DNA of 64,000 bases from an uncultured Fibrobacter sp. (GCA_946414025.1 CAMKMX010000003.1:1-64000), one strand, 5' to 3'; positions 27,912 to 37,846 are shown, numbered from the stretch's first letter. Notes: generated from the letters alone by a model not told the origin. Translations and numbers: made by a program.

Positions 27912-28009
27912 GTTAGGGGTTAGGGGTTAGGATTTAGGGGTTAGGATTTAGGGGTTAGGATTTAGGGGTTAGGATTTAGGGGCTAGGATCTAGGGGCTAG
28001 GATCTAGGG
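27912..28009. repeat. Heptameric tandem array, 14 units
   Basis: (gttaggg)2 gttagga then alternating tttaggg/gttagga, ending gctagga tctaggg. Confidence 0.93.
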
Positions 28010-28169
28010 GTCGCTGGACACAAGATGCTTTGAAGCGCGAGGGATGTCATCCTGACGCCGGAGGCGGAAGGATCCAGTCCGTAGGAATAGTTGCACAGTG
28101 GTTAGTGATTAGGGCCGCTGGTCACAAGACGATTTGATGGTTAGGAAAGTTTTTTCGAAGGAGTAAGAC

Positions 28170-29099
28170 ATGAACAAAATCTCTCGTAAAGTTTTTGCCG
28201 CAGGGCTCGCGATTTCTATCGCCTTTTTGGTCGCGGGTTGCGAAGACGTGCGGGTAGAAAAATACCCCAATGGCCAGGTGCAGTTCGAAACCACCTACGT
28301 AAACGACAAGCGCGAAGGTCTGGAAAAGGAGTTCTACGAGAACGGCACGCTGAAGCGGGAAACACCCTACAAGGAAGACCGGCGGGAAGGCCTTACCAAG
28401 GAATACTTTGAAGACGGCACCTTGAAATCGGAAATTCCCTACGCCGACGGTTACATCGAAGGAACGGTGCTCCGCTACCACAAGAACGGCAAGCTCGCCT
28501 CCAAGGCCCTGTACCAGAAGAACAAGCAGGTGGAATTTGGGGAAGTTTTCGATGAAAGCGGCGACCCCGCCACTAACGGCAGCTACAAGGACCCCCGAGA
28601 CGGTATCGCCTACGAGTGGGTCCGCATCGGCGACCAGCTCTGGACCGCAGAAAACCTGAACTACGCCCCGGCGGCAGGCTCCCTATGCATGCAGTGCAAC
28701 AACTGGGGCCGCCTCTACAATTTCGAAAGCGCGAAGACCGCCTGCATGGACGGATTCCACATGCCCACCAAGGAAGAATGGCAAAAACTGATTGCCGCCG
28801 CAGGCAACAAACCCGCCCTGGCCTTGAAAGCCGGTTTCGGCTGGGACCCCATTACAGAAGGCTCCAACAACTACGGCAACGGCAAGGACGAGCTGGGCTT
28901 TGGCGTAAAAGCGGGAGGAGCACACTTCGCGAAGAGCGATGTGCCGCTCAAAGAACGCAAGTTCGATTCCGCCGGGAAAAAGGCCTACTTCTGGACCGCC
29001 GAAGGCGAAGTGGTGGTATTCCACCACAACAAGGACAACGTCACCTTCGAAAAGTTCAATCCCGAACACGGCGCAAGCCTGAGGTGCCTGAAGGACTAA
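28170..29099 (+). CDS. Lipoprotein with MORN-like (YwqK-type) repeats fused to FISUMP domain
   Basis: AFLVAGCEDVRVEKYPNGQVQFETTYVNDKREGLEKEFYENGTLKRETPYKEDRREGLTKEYFEDGTLKSE...; DPRDGIAYEWVRIGDQLWTAENLNYAP...MPTKEEWQKLIAAAG...SLRCLKD. Confidence 0.85.
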   Translation: MNKISRKVFAAGLAISIAFLVAGCEDVRVEKYPNGQVQFETTYVNDKREGLEKEFYENGTLKRETPYKEDRREGLTKEYFEDGTLKSEIPYADGYIEGTVLRYHKNGKLASKALYQKNKQVEFGEVFDESGDPATNGSYKDPRDGIAYEWVRIGDQLWTAENLNYAPAAGSLCMQCNNWGRLYNFESAKTACMDGFHMPTKEEWQKLIAAAGNKPALALKAGFGWDPITEGSNNYGNGKDELGFGVKAGGAHFAKSDVPLKERKFDSAGKKAYFWTAEGEVVVFHHNKDNVTFEKFNPEHGASLRCLKD

Positions 29100-29106
29100 T
29101 TACAAG

Positions 29107-29164
29107 TGTGTAGTGTGTGATGTGAGATGTGAAATTACACATTCCACACCACACATTTCACATT
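29107..29164. repeat. Heptad repeat in inverted configuration between convergent genes
   Basis: tgtgtag tgtgtga tgtgaga tgtgaaa tt acacatt ccacacc acacatt tcacatt. Confidence 0.75.
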
Positions 29165-29168
29165 AATC

Positions 29169-30386
29169 CTACGTCGTGTATTCAGCGTTGATCTTTACGT
29201 AGCCGTAGCTCAGGTCGCAGGTGAAGGCGCTGGCAGAAGCCTGACCGATGTTCAGCACCAGCGTCACCTTGTATTCACGCTGGCGAACCACCGCATGGAG
29301 TGCCGCCGTCTGAGCTTCGTCGAGCTGGAGCGGGCGCCCGCCTTCAAGCACCTTCACGTCACCGAAGTACAGGTCGGTGTGTTCGGCCACCATGTTGCAA
29401 CCGCTACTGCCTGCACTGCTGAGAATGCGGCCCCAGTTGGGGTCTTCGCCGAACATGGCGCACTTCGCAAGGTTCGATGTTCCGATGAAGCGGGCCATGC
29501 GGAGAGCTTCTTCGTGGCTTTCGGCTTTTTCGATGCGCAGTTCGATCAGCTTGGTAGCGCCTTCGCCATCACGGACGATATCCTTGGCAAGGCTCTGCAT
29601 GATAAGCATCAGGGCCGCGCGGAACTCGCCCTGCTCCGAGAGGCTCAGGTCTTCGTAGCGCAGACCGCTCATGCCGTTGGCCAGCAAGATGCAGGTATCG
29701 TTGGTGCTGGTGTCACCATCGACGGTAATTGCGTTGAAGGAATCGGCGATGTCCGCACGGAATTCGGCAAAGAAGTCGATGGGGAGCGAAATGTCGGTGG
29801 TAATGAAGGCGAGCATGGTGGCCATGTTGGGGTGAATCATTCCCGAGCCCTTGCAGGCGCCGCCGATGGTCACTACGCCCTTTTCGGTATGGATTTCAAC
29901 AGCGTGGCTCTTGAGGGCAAGGTCGGTAGTGAGGATGGCGCGGCCGAATTCCTCGGAGGCGTCGGCGTGGAGCTTTTCCACCAGCTTGGGGATCCCGGCC
30001 TCGATCTTGTCCATGGGCATCAGGTGGCCGATCACGCCGGTGCTGCACACCAGCACGCTCTTGGGCGCAAGGTTCAGGGCCTCTTCGGTAAGGGTGGCCA
30101 TGCGTTCGGCATCCTTGTAGCCCTGTTCACCGGTACAGGCGTTGGCGTTTCCGCTGTTCACCACCACAGCCGTTGCAAAATGGGCATGCTCCAGGGCAGC
30201 CTTGTCATAAAGCACCGGGGCGGCCTTCACCTTGTTGGTGGTAAACACCGCAAAGCAGCGGGCGGCCTTTTCGCTCTTGAGAAGCGCCATGTCGGCATTG
30301 CCGCTGGCCTTGATGCCTGCGCAGATTCCAGATGCCGTGAAGCCCTTGGGGGAACACACACCGCCATTTTCCAACAGATTGTACAT
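29169..30386 (-). CDS. argJ: Bifunctional glutamate N-acetyltransferase/ornithine acetyltransferase
   Basis: ACKGSGMIHPNMATMLAFITTD self-cleavage motif; TVDGDTSTNDTC; FGEDPNWGRILSSAG. Confidence 0.95.
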   Translation of the reverse strand: MYNLLENGGVCSPKGFTASGICAGIKASGNADMALLKSEKAARCFAVFTTNKVKAAPVLYDKAALEHAHFATAVVVNSGNANACTGEQGYKDAERMATLTEEALNLAPKSVLVCSTGVIGHLMPMDKIEAGIPKLVEKLHADASEEFGRAILTTDLALKSHAVEIHTEKGVVTIGGACKGSGMIHPNMATMLAFITTDISLPIDFFAEFRADIADSFNAITVDGDTSTNDTCILLANGMSGLRYEDLSLSEQGEFRAALMLIMQSLAKDIVRDGEGATKLIELRIEKAESHEEALRMARFIGTSNLAKCAMFGEDPNWGRILSSAGSSGCNMVAEHTDLYFGDVKVLEGGRPLQLDEAQTAALHAVVRQREYKVTLVLNIGQASASAFTCDLSYGYVKINAEYTT

Positions 30387-30461
30387 ATCGACTCCTGCAA
30401 AAGGCGCCCTTCAGGAACTGCCGTTCCCCAAAACGCCGGTAAATTTTTTACCTTGTAGAGC

Positions 30462-30932
30462 ATGGAAAAGAAAATCCCGTTTACACAAGAAGCCTACGAC
30501 CAGCTCGTCAAGGACCTCAATAATTTAAAAAATGTAGAACGTCCCCGCGTGCTGCAGGAACTGGTTGACGCCCGCGCACAGGGCGATTTGAGCGAAAACG
30601 CCGAATACCATGCCGCCAAGGAGCGGCTCGCCGCCATCGACAACGTGGAACTGCCCAAACTGCAGGACCAGCTGGCCCGCGCCGAAGTGGTGGCCTTTGA
30701 CGCCTCCTCCGACACCATCCGTTTTGGTGCCACCGTCACCGTCAAGAACCTGAAAACCAAGCGGGACGTGGTTTACCAGTTGGTGTCTCCCGAAAGCGTA
30801 GACGCCCTCAACGGGAAAATCAGTTTCAAGAGCCCCATCGGCGCCGCCCTCATGGGCAAGAAGCGGGGCGACAAGGTAGAAGTTTCCACCCCCAAGGGCG
30901 TGAACAACTTCGAAATCATCGACTTCAAGTAA
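30462..30932 (+). CDS. greA: Transcription elongation factor GreA
   Basis: PFTQEAYDQLVKDLNNLKNVERPRVLQELVDARAQGDLSENAEYHAAKERLAAID...SPIGAALMGKKRGDKVEVSTPKG. Confidence 0.95.
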   Translation: MEKKIPFTQEAYDQLVKDLNNLKNVERPRVLQELVDARAQGDLSENAEYHAAKERLAAIDNVELPKLQDQLARAEVVAFDASSDTIRFGATVTVKNLKTKRDVVYQLVSPESVDALNGKISFKSPIGAALMGKKRGDKVEVSTPKGVNNFEIIDFK

Positions 30933-30960
30933 GGCGGACAGGACCGCCCGCGAGACTAGG

Positions 30961-31932
30961 ATGATTGTAGCCCTCATTGGCAAGGACCAGTTTTCCAAGG
31001 ACATCCGCATCGAGAAATTCATTGCCGATGCCCTGGGCGAACGGAAAGACGACGCTCTTTCCAAGCAGATCCTGTACGCCACGGACACGAACATCCCTTC
31101 CATCGCCGAAGCGGTAATGACCGCCTGCGACTCCGTGTCCATGTTCAGCCCGGAACAGGCCGTGGTAGTACGCAAGGCCGAAGCCCTCAAGGCAGACGAT
31201 ACCAGGGCTCTGGCCAAATGGCTGGGGCATGGCCCCCAGTGCAAGCTTTTGCTGGATTTCGAAACCCTCGCCGCCAACACGGAACTCTACAAGGCCCTGA
31301 AAAAGGCAGGCGAAATCGAGAAGGAATACGACGAGCCCAAGTCCTACAAGATGGCCGACTGGATTGCCTCGGTCATCCCCTCCCATTTCAAGAAGGCCAT
31401 CGACAAGGATGCCTGCCAGTACCTGGCCGAAGCCCTGGGCACCGACACCAAGCTGGTGTGCGAAGAAGTCGAAAAGATTCTCCTGTTCCAGCCGGACTGC
31501 AAGAAAATCGACCTGGAACTGGTCAAGACCATGGTGGTTTCCCAGCGGAAAATCGTGGCCTACGAAATCAACGACTATTTCGGCATGCGTGACGGCAAGG
31601 CCTACGCCAAGAAACTGAACGAAATGTTCAACAACGGCGTGCAGGCGGTGCAAATCGTGGCGTCGCTGTACTACTACGCCGTTGACCTGATGAACTTTTC
31701 GGCCCTGCTCGCGAAAGGCATGACCCCCAAAGACGCCGCTGCCGAACTGGGCAAGAACGACTTTATCTTCAACGTGAAGGGCAAGGCTCCTGAATGCGCA
31801 AGGCGCTGGGGCAAGCCGCTCCTGTGCAGGGTCATCCGCAGGCTTGCCGACCTGGACTTTGAAATCAAGAGCGGGAAATGCTCCACCCGCATTAGCCAGG
31901 AGTTGGCGCTAGCCGCCCTGGTGGTGCGGTAA
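30961..31932 (+). CDS. holA: DNA polymerase III delta subunit (HolA-like)
   Basis: N-term Rossmann-like VALIGKDQFSKDIRIEKFI; architecture and motifs (VCEEVEKILLF; RKIVAYEINDYFGMRDGKAYAK) typical of delta. Confidence 0.82.
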   Translation: MIVALIGKDQFSKDIRIEKFIADALGERKDDALSKQILYATDTNIPSIAEAVMTACDSVSMFSPEQAVVVRKAEALKADDTRALAKWLGHGPQCKLLLDFETLAANTELYKALKKAGEIEKEYDEPKSYKMADWIASVIPSHFKKAIDKDACQYLAEALGTDTKLVCEEVEKILLFQPDCKKIDLELVKTMVVSQRKIVAYEINDYFGMRDGKAYAKKLNEMFNNGVQAVQIVASLYYYAVDLMNFSALLAKGMTPKDAAAELGKNDFIFNVKGKAPECARRWGKPLLCRVIRRLADLDFEIKSGKCSTRISQELALAALVVR

Positions 31933-32053
31933 TCCCCGAAAAACAAGTCCCAGAACCCCATAAGGGCGTTTTAGAAACATTAACAAGACCGAATCACATT
32001 TGAAAAATATATTTTTCGAATGCAGGCACATTGTCATTCAGGAGGAGTGTCAC

Positions 32054-35000
32054 ATGAAAAAAATGTGGAAGGGCATTTTGTCCCTATTCGTCGGGATTGC
32101 AATTATCAGTTGCGCCGGTACTGATTCTTCGGCACAAAAGAAGGGACATGATAATTCGAACCTGGTCAAGGCAGGGACGCCTGCCGCGGACAGCCTTGTC
32201 TCTGGGATGACTGAATTCGCCCGTTCAATATTCAAGGGAACTTTCGATTCCATTCCGGGGGATTATTACTACCACGTGACCGACGGCAGGATTGACTCGC
32301 TGTTCAAAAAGGAAGGCGGACAGTACAAGCCTATCATTTCTATCGACTACGACTTCATCGTCGGGCAAAGCGGCTTTGAACTAAAAAAAAACAATTACAG
32401 TTACTTTATAAAGGAAGGCGTTTTAACACAAGAGGTTGATTTCCCAAAATATTCCAAAGCATATTGGAGCAACGGGAAAACAAAAGCCATAATGACAGGT
32501 CTCCTTTATAGGGACGACCAAGGCGTTTTTCAAGTAGATAGCGGGCTTTCCGAAATATATTTTGAAAACGGGAAAATCAAAGAGCAGAACGACTGGAAGG
32601 ACAAGCAGCTTATTGTAAGCAAAGTATGGAACGAGAATGGTATATTGATAACAGAATTAGATTTCCCTAAATATGTCAAGGCGTATTGGGACAACGGAAA
32701 GCCCAAAGCTGTAATGACAGGAGTCCTTTATAGAAGTAATCAGAGCAATATCGCGATGGATAGCGGGCACTCGGAAATTTATTTTGAAAACGGGAAAATT
32801 AATCAGCAAAATGACTGGAAAGGCAAAAAACTTATTGCACAAAAAGAATGGAACGAAAAAGGAACTTTGACAAAAGAATTTGAATTCCCAAAATATTACA
32901 AGGAATATTGTGATGACGGGAAGCCAAAAATCGTATCGACAGGACTCCTTTACAAAGATGACCAAGGCAATTTCTCTGTGGATAGCGGACACTCGGAAAT
33001 ATATTTTGAAAACGGAAAAATCAAAGAACAGAACGAATGGAAAGACAAGCAGGTTGTTGCAAACAAGACATGGAACGAAAACGGGGTGTTGACACTTGAT
33101 ATAGATTTCCCTAAATATGCCAAGATGTATTGGGACAACGGAAAACCCAAAGAGGTATTGACCGGACTCCTTTATAAAAATGATCGAGGTTCCATCCGTG
33201 CGGACAGCGGGCATTCCGAAATATATTTTGAAAACGGGCAAATCAAAGAGCAGAACGACTGGAAGGATAAGCAGATCATTGCAAGTAAGCTGTGGAATGA
33301 AAACGGGGTGTTGATAACAGATTTTATTTCCTACAAATATGCCAAGATATACTGGGATAACGGGAATTTAAAGGGTGTAATAACAGGTTCTCTTTATGTT
33401 GATGATCGAGGTAATTTCGTAGTGGACAGCGGTCACACGGAATCCTATTTTGAAAATGGAAAGATTAGAGAGCAAATCGATTGGAAAGACAAACAGGTTG
33501 TTGCAAACAAGACATGGAACGAAAACGGGGTGTTGACACTTGATATAGATTTCCCTAAATATGCCAAGATGTATTGGGACAACGGAAAACCAAAAGAGGT
33601 ATTGACCGGACTCCTTTATAAAAACGATCAAGGCTTCATCCGCGTGGACAGCGGGCATTCCGAAATATATTTTGAAAACGGGAAATTCAACGAAAAAAAT
33701 GAATGGAAGGACAAACTGCTTATTGCAAGCAAAGTATGGAACGAGAATGGAATATTGATAAAAGAATTAGATTTCCCTAAATATGCCAGGATGTATTGGG
33801 ACAACGGAAAACCAAAAGAGGTATTGTCCGGGCTCCTTTATAAAAATGATCGAGGCAATTTCGAATTGGACAGCGGGCATTCCGAAATTTATTTCGAAAA
33901 TGGAAAAATCAAAGAACAAAATGACTGGAAGAATAAGCAACCTGTGGCAAGCAAGCAATGGAACGAAAACGGAGTATTGATAAAAGAATTAGATTTTCCA
34001 AAATCTATCAAAACATACTGGAACAACGGAAAGCCCAAAAGCGTAGCGATAGGTCTTCTTTATAAAGATGATCAGGGCGACATTCGCGTGGACAGCGGGC
34101 GCTCGGATATATATTTCGAAAATGGCAAAATCAAAGAGCAGAACGATTGGAAGGACAAACAATTCGTTGCACAAAAAATATGGAACGAAAGAGGGGTGAT
34201 AACATTTGATCTAAATTTCCCCAAATATGTCAAGGAATACTGGGACAATGGAAAGCCAAAAAGCGTAGCAATAGGTCTCCTTTATAGAGTTGATCAAGGC
34301 CCTATCAAAGTGGATAGCGGACATTCCGAAATATATTTCGAAAACGGAAAAATCAAACAACAATGCGACTGGAAGAATAAGCAACCTATAGCGAACAAGC
34401 AATGGAACGAAAACGGCGTACTATTAGTAGAACTAAATTTTCCAAAGTCTTTCAAAGCATACTGGGACAACGGAAAGCCTAAGGCTATATTGACAGGAGT
34501 CCTTTATAGGGATAATCAAGGCAATATCGAGGTGGATAGCGGGCATTCCGAAATATATTTTGAAAATGGACAAATTAAAGAGCAGAACGACTGGAAAAAC
34601 AAGCAGATTGTTACGAATAAAACATGGAACGAAAACGGCGTATTGACAGTTGATATAGATTTCCCAAAACATATCAAAGGATATTGGGATAACGGGAAAT
34701 TAAAAGGGATAATGACAGGTTTGCTTTATAGAGATGACCAAGGAAACTTCCATTTAGATAGTGGACACTCGGAAGCATATTTCGAAAATGGACAAATCAA
34801 AGAGCAGAACGACTGGAAGGACAAGCAGATTGTTGCAAACAAAACATGGAACGAAAAAGGGGTATTGACAGTTGATATAAATTTACCAAAATATTCCAAA
34901 TGGTATTGGGATGACGGAAGATTAGAACAAATTGCCACAGGTGTCCTTTATAGAGACGACCAAGGCGTCATCCGCGTGGACAGCGGGCGCTCGGAGGTAT

Positions 35001-36274
35001 ATTTCGAAAACGGAAAAATTAAAGAACAAAACGACTGGAAGGACAAACAGCCCACTGTAAGCAAGCGATGGAACGAAAACGGAATACTAACAGTAGATTT
35101 TATTTTCCCAAAATATTATGAATTATATTGGGACAACGGAAATATAAAAGAAATAGCAACAGGACTCCTTTATAGAGACGACAAAGGCAATTTTGAAGTG
35201 GATAGCGGACACACGGAGACTTATTTCGAAAATGGAGGAATTCAGCGAATATCCGTCTGTAATAACAAACAACTCATTGCATACAAGCAATGGAACGAAA
35301 ACGGAACCGTAAAGAAGGAAGGTGTCGTAGCAAAAGGATTTCATAAGGAATACTTCCCTAACGGCAAAATCTCTGTGGATATTTCAGGAAAATTCCACTA
35401 CGATGACAATTGGGGCATAATTCTCGAAAACGCCATCGATAAACAATGGAACGAAAACGGGATTCTAACAGATGAAATCCTTTTCCCAAAATACGCAAAG
35501 TTTTATTCCGACAGCGGAGCCCTTGATTCTGAATTGGAGGGAACCTTATACTACGATGAAGAGAAGGAAATCCAGGTACAGGATGGCACAAAAAAATGGT
35601 ATCGCGATAACGGGAAATTATGGAGCCTTCGAATCTATAAGGAGAAAAAGTTAGTTAGTAAAAAGAAGTGGTATAAAAACGGAAATCTAGACGAGGAAGG
35701 GGACGCATCAAAAGGATTTTATAGGAGTTACCATTCGGACGGTAAACTCTATATGAATGTATTAGGCAAATTTCATTATAACAACAAAGGATTCTTTGAG
35801 AACATAATCTTGGAGAATGCCACCCAAAAGTGGTGGGGCACAAATGGGAATCTTAAAAAAGAGATTGTTTTCCCGAAATATGTAAAAGAATATTCCGATA
35901 ACGGAACCCTTGTCAAAGAACTAGAGGGAACGTTGTATTATGACGACCAGGATGAAATCCAGGTACAGGACGGCTTCAAAAAAGAATATTCCGATAAAGG
36001 GAAATTAACGGTACAAAAAAATTACAAAGGAAAAAAGCTTGTCCGCAAGACCGTATGGAGAGAAAACGGCAATATATTCATTTCTGCGGAGCTGCCAGAC
36101 CGCTACAGGGAATTTTACAATGATGGAAAAATCAGAACCGAAGTTATCGGAGTCATCGTCGAAGAAGACGACTCGTTCAGAATAAAGGACGGAACATACA
36201 AAGAATACGATTTCAACGGCAAAGTTACCTACACCGCAACCTACGAGGATTTTCAGAGAATTTCTGAAAAGTGA
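32054..36274 (+). CDS. Giant repeat lipoprotein with MORN-like (YwqK-type) units
   Basis: MKKMWKGILSLFVGIAIISCAGTDSS lipobox; 12 full 74-aa units DSGHSEIYFENGKIKEQNDWKDKQ..NKTWNENGVLTxDIDFPKYxKxYWDNGKPKxVxTGLLYRDDQGN; AGGAGGAG RBS. Confidence 0.88.
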   Translation: MKKMWKGILSLFVGIAIISCAGTDSSAQKKGHDNSNLVKAGTPAADSLVSGMTEFARSIFKGTFDSIPGDYYYHVTDGRIDSLFKKEGGQYKPIISIDYDFIVGQSGFELKKNNYSYFIKEGVLTQEVDFPKYSKAYWSNGKTKAIMTGLLYRDDQGVFQVDSGLSEIYFENGKIKEQNDWKDKQLIVSKVWNENGILITELDFPKYVKAYWDNGKPKAVMTGVLYRSNQSNIAMDSGHSEIYFENGKINQQNDWKGKKLIAQKEWNEKGTLTKEFEFPKYYKEYCDDGKPKIVSTGLLYKDDQGNFSVDSGHSEIYFENGKIKEQNEWKDKQVVANKTWNENGVLTLDIDFPKYAKMYWDNGKPKEVLTGLLYKNDRGSIRADSGHSEIYFENGQIKEQNDWKDKQIIASKLWNENGVLITDFISYKYAKIYWDNGNLKGVITGSLYVDDRGNFVVDSGHTESYFENGKIREQIDWKDKQVVANKTWNENGVLTLDIDFPKYAKMYWDNGKPKEVLTGLLYKNDQGFIRVDSGHSEIYFENGKFNEKNEWKDKLLIASKVWNENGILIKELDFPKYARMYWDNGKPKEVLSGLLYKNDRGNFELDSGHSEIYFENGKIKEQNDWKNKQPVASKQWNENGVLIKELDFPKSIKTYWNNGKPKSVAIGLLYKDDQGDIRVDSGRSDIYFENGKIKEQNDWKDKQFVAQKIWNERGVITFDLNFPKYVKEYWDNGKPKSVAIGLLYRVDQGPIKVDSGHSEIYFENGKIKQQCDWKNKQPIANKQWNENGVLLVELNFPKSFKAYWDNGKPKAILTGVLYRDNQGNIEVDSGHSEIYFENGQIKEQNDWKNKQIVTNKTWNENGVLTVDIDFPKHIKGYWDNGKLKGIMTGLLYRDDQGNFHLDSGHSEAYFENGQIKEQNDWKDKQIVANKTWNEKGVLTVDINLPKYSKWYWDDGRLEQIATGVLYRDDQGVIRVDSGRSEVYFENGKIKEQNDWKDKQPTVSKRWNENGILTVDFIFPKYYELYWDNGNIKEIATGLLYRDDKGNFEVDSGHTETYFENGGIQRISVCNNKQLIAYKQWNENGTVKKEGVVAKGFHKEYFPNGKISVDISGKFHYDDNWGIILENAIDKQWNENGILTDEILFPKYAKFYSDSGALDSELEGTLYYDEEKEIQVQDGTKKWYRDNGKLWSLRIYKEKKLVSKKKWYKNGNLDEEGDASKGFYRSYHSDGKLYMNVLGKFHYNNKGFFENIILENATQKWWGTNGNLKKEIVFPKYVKEYSDNGTLVKELEGTLYYDDQDEIQVQDGFKKEYSDKGKLTVQKNYKGKKLVRKTVWRENGNIFISAELPDRYREFYNDGKIRTEVIGVIVEEDDSFRIKDGTYKEYDFNGKVTYTATYEDFQRISEK
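32537..35200 (+). repeat. Twelve tandem 222-bp coding repeats (74 aa), no indels
   Basis: DSG codon at 32537 recurs in register; unit 13 start predicted at 35201 and observed there (gatagcggac). Confidence 0.93.
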
Positions 36275-36298
36275 CAGGCGGCCCTAAGGACGCCATCG

Positions 36299-37846
36299 CT
36301 AGAACTTCGTATCTACAGGATTGAACTGGAGCTGGATTCCCGAGCGGATCCAGCCGTCCATGCCGTCTTTGCCGGGGATGTTGGCCAGGTTCTCGTACTT
36401 GCGGCCTCCGCCACCCAGATAGATGCGCAACCATTCGTTAAACTTGAGACGGTATTGAATGTCCAACATGTATTGGGCTTCTTCCACACCGGAGGTTGCA
36501 CCTTCTACATCGACGGCGATGTCGTAATCGGTGTAGAGTTCCTTGTCGCCCTGACGGAGCCACGCCGCCGTAATGGCAAGAGAGTGGTCGCCATAGGTCC
36601 AGCCCAGTTCAAGCCACAGGTCCAGAGCGTCTGCGCCACGACGGTAGCCCACGGGATAGTCCACAAAATAGGCGTCGGCATAACCGGGGTCTCCCTGCTC
36701 GCGGTAATTGCTGCGGTAGTTCCGGCGACTGGTGTACTTCAGGAGCGGAAGCCTGCTGTTGTTGGCGGCGGGGTCGGTGCGGACCACCTCGAAACGCCAG
36801 GAGTATTCGCCAAAGCGGTTGGTCTTGACCTGATGGAAATAGCCCGCCATGTAATTCAAGATGGAACGGTTGGTGCCCTTGTCGTCGTCTTCGCCTACGG
36901 GGCTGTTGATGTCTTCCATGTTGATCTGCCCGTAGAATTTGGCACCGTTGGCGGTCTTGTAGCCCAATTCAAAGGACGTCATGGCAGAGGTGTAACCCGT
37001 GGCGTAGTTGTCGTGCCAATAGATGAAGGGGCTGATGGAACGGAATTCCAGGGCCTTGCCCCCCACCATACTCTGCTCCACCACGTAGGCCCAGAACTTG
37101 TTGGTCTCTACGCCAAAGCGGTGGAACACCAGGTTCTTGACGTTGTCAGTGTAGGTGCGGTTCCGCTGGTTCGATACCTGCCGGCCGGGGTCGGTGCATT
37201 TCTGGTCGTAGGCCTCGGTGCCTACCGGCGGGCAGCCCGTAGAGTGGTCCGTCACATCACCAAAAAGCCAGGGGTTCAGGGAGCTGAGCATGAAATCGTA
37301 ACGGAAAATGCCGGGGGCGAATTTCCAGTGGACACCGTCGTGGTAGGGCGCACCTCCCATCAAGATGTCGTTCTTGGAGATTTTCAGGTCGTCGGGGCTG
37401 AAGCGGCCGAACTGCACGAAACCCACGCCGTTGTTCCACTTGGCATAGGCGTTGTTAGGGACGTTGATATCCAGCTCACTGGGCTTGTAGGTGAAATTCG
37501 TTTTCCAGTCGTCCTGATACCAGGCCTCCAGATCTTTGCGGAGGGGCGCTTCCAGAAGCACCTGGAAATCCTTGTAACCTGCACGAAAACTGAGGGTAAA
37601 GAAGGGATGAACCGACTCTTCGTAACTGCGGGCGTTTTCCAGCGGGATGCGAAGCCCCCGCCAGTTGCGACCGTACCAGTCCGCCGTATCGACAGCAAAC
37701 TCCGGGTCCGTAGGGCCGCCGTTGAGCCCGATGTCGAAATCCGTGCCTATCTGGAAATAGCCGGTTTCGCCATAGGCGGAGACGGACAGGCCCAGAGAGG
37801 CTGCCGCCAGTGTCAAAATCGCAAATTTGGAGCGAATTGCACCCAT
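36299..37846 (-). CDS. Hypothetical outer-membrane beta-barrel-like protein
   Basis: MGAIRSKFAILTLAAASLGLSVSAYGETGYFQIG signal peptide; alternating aromatic strand-like pattern; C-term F. Start at 37846 preferred over 38122. Confidence 0.6.
   Translation of the reverse strand: MGAIRSKFAILTLAAASLGLSVSAYGETGYFQIGTDFDIGLNGGPTDPEFAVDTADWYGRNWRGLRIPLENARSYEESVHPFFTLSFRAGYKDFQVLLEAPLRKDLEAWYQDDWKTNFTYKPSELDINVPNNAYAKWNNGVGFVQFGRFSPDDLKISKNDILMGGAPYHDGVHWKFAPGIFRYDFMLSSLNPWLFGDVTDHSTGCPPVGTEAYDQKCTDPGRQVSNQRNRTYTDNVKNLVFHRFGVETNKFWAYVVEQSMVGGKALEFRSISPFIYWHDNYATGYTSAMTSFELGYKTANGAKFYGQINMEDINSPVGEDDDKGTNRSILNYMAGYFHQVKTNRFGEYSWRFEVVRTDPAANNSRLPLLKYTSRRNYRSNYREQGDPGYADAYFVDYPVGYRRGADALDLWLELGWTYGDHSLAITAAWLRQGDKELYTDYDIAVDVEGATSGVEEAQYMLDIQYRLKFNEWLRIYLGGGGRKYENLANIPGKDGMDGWIRSGIQLQFNPVDTKF

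Noticed and set aside
27912-28009. TTAGGG-like array as a telomere
   Set aside because: Internal position, bacterial gene context, alternating GTTAGGA/TTTAGGG heptads rather than uniform TTAGGG hexamers.
29295-30458. 387-aa + ORF opposite argJ
   Set aside because: Shadow ORF of a clear ArgJ.
32537-35200. Long tandem repeat array that might be read as a CRISPR-like structure
   Set aside because: Unit is 222 bp, in frame, diverged gradually along its whole length and has no spacer/repeat alternation; it is a coding repeat.
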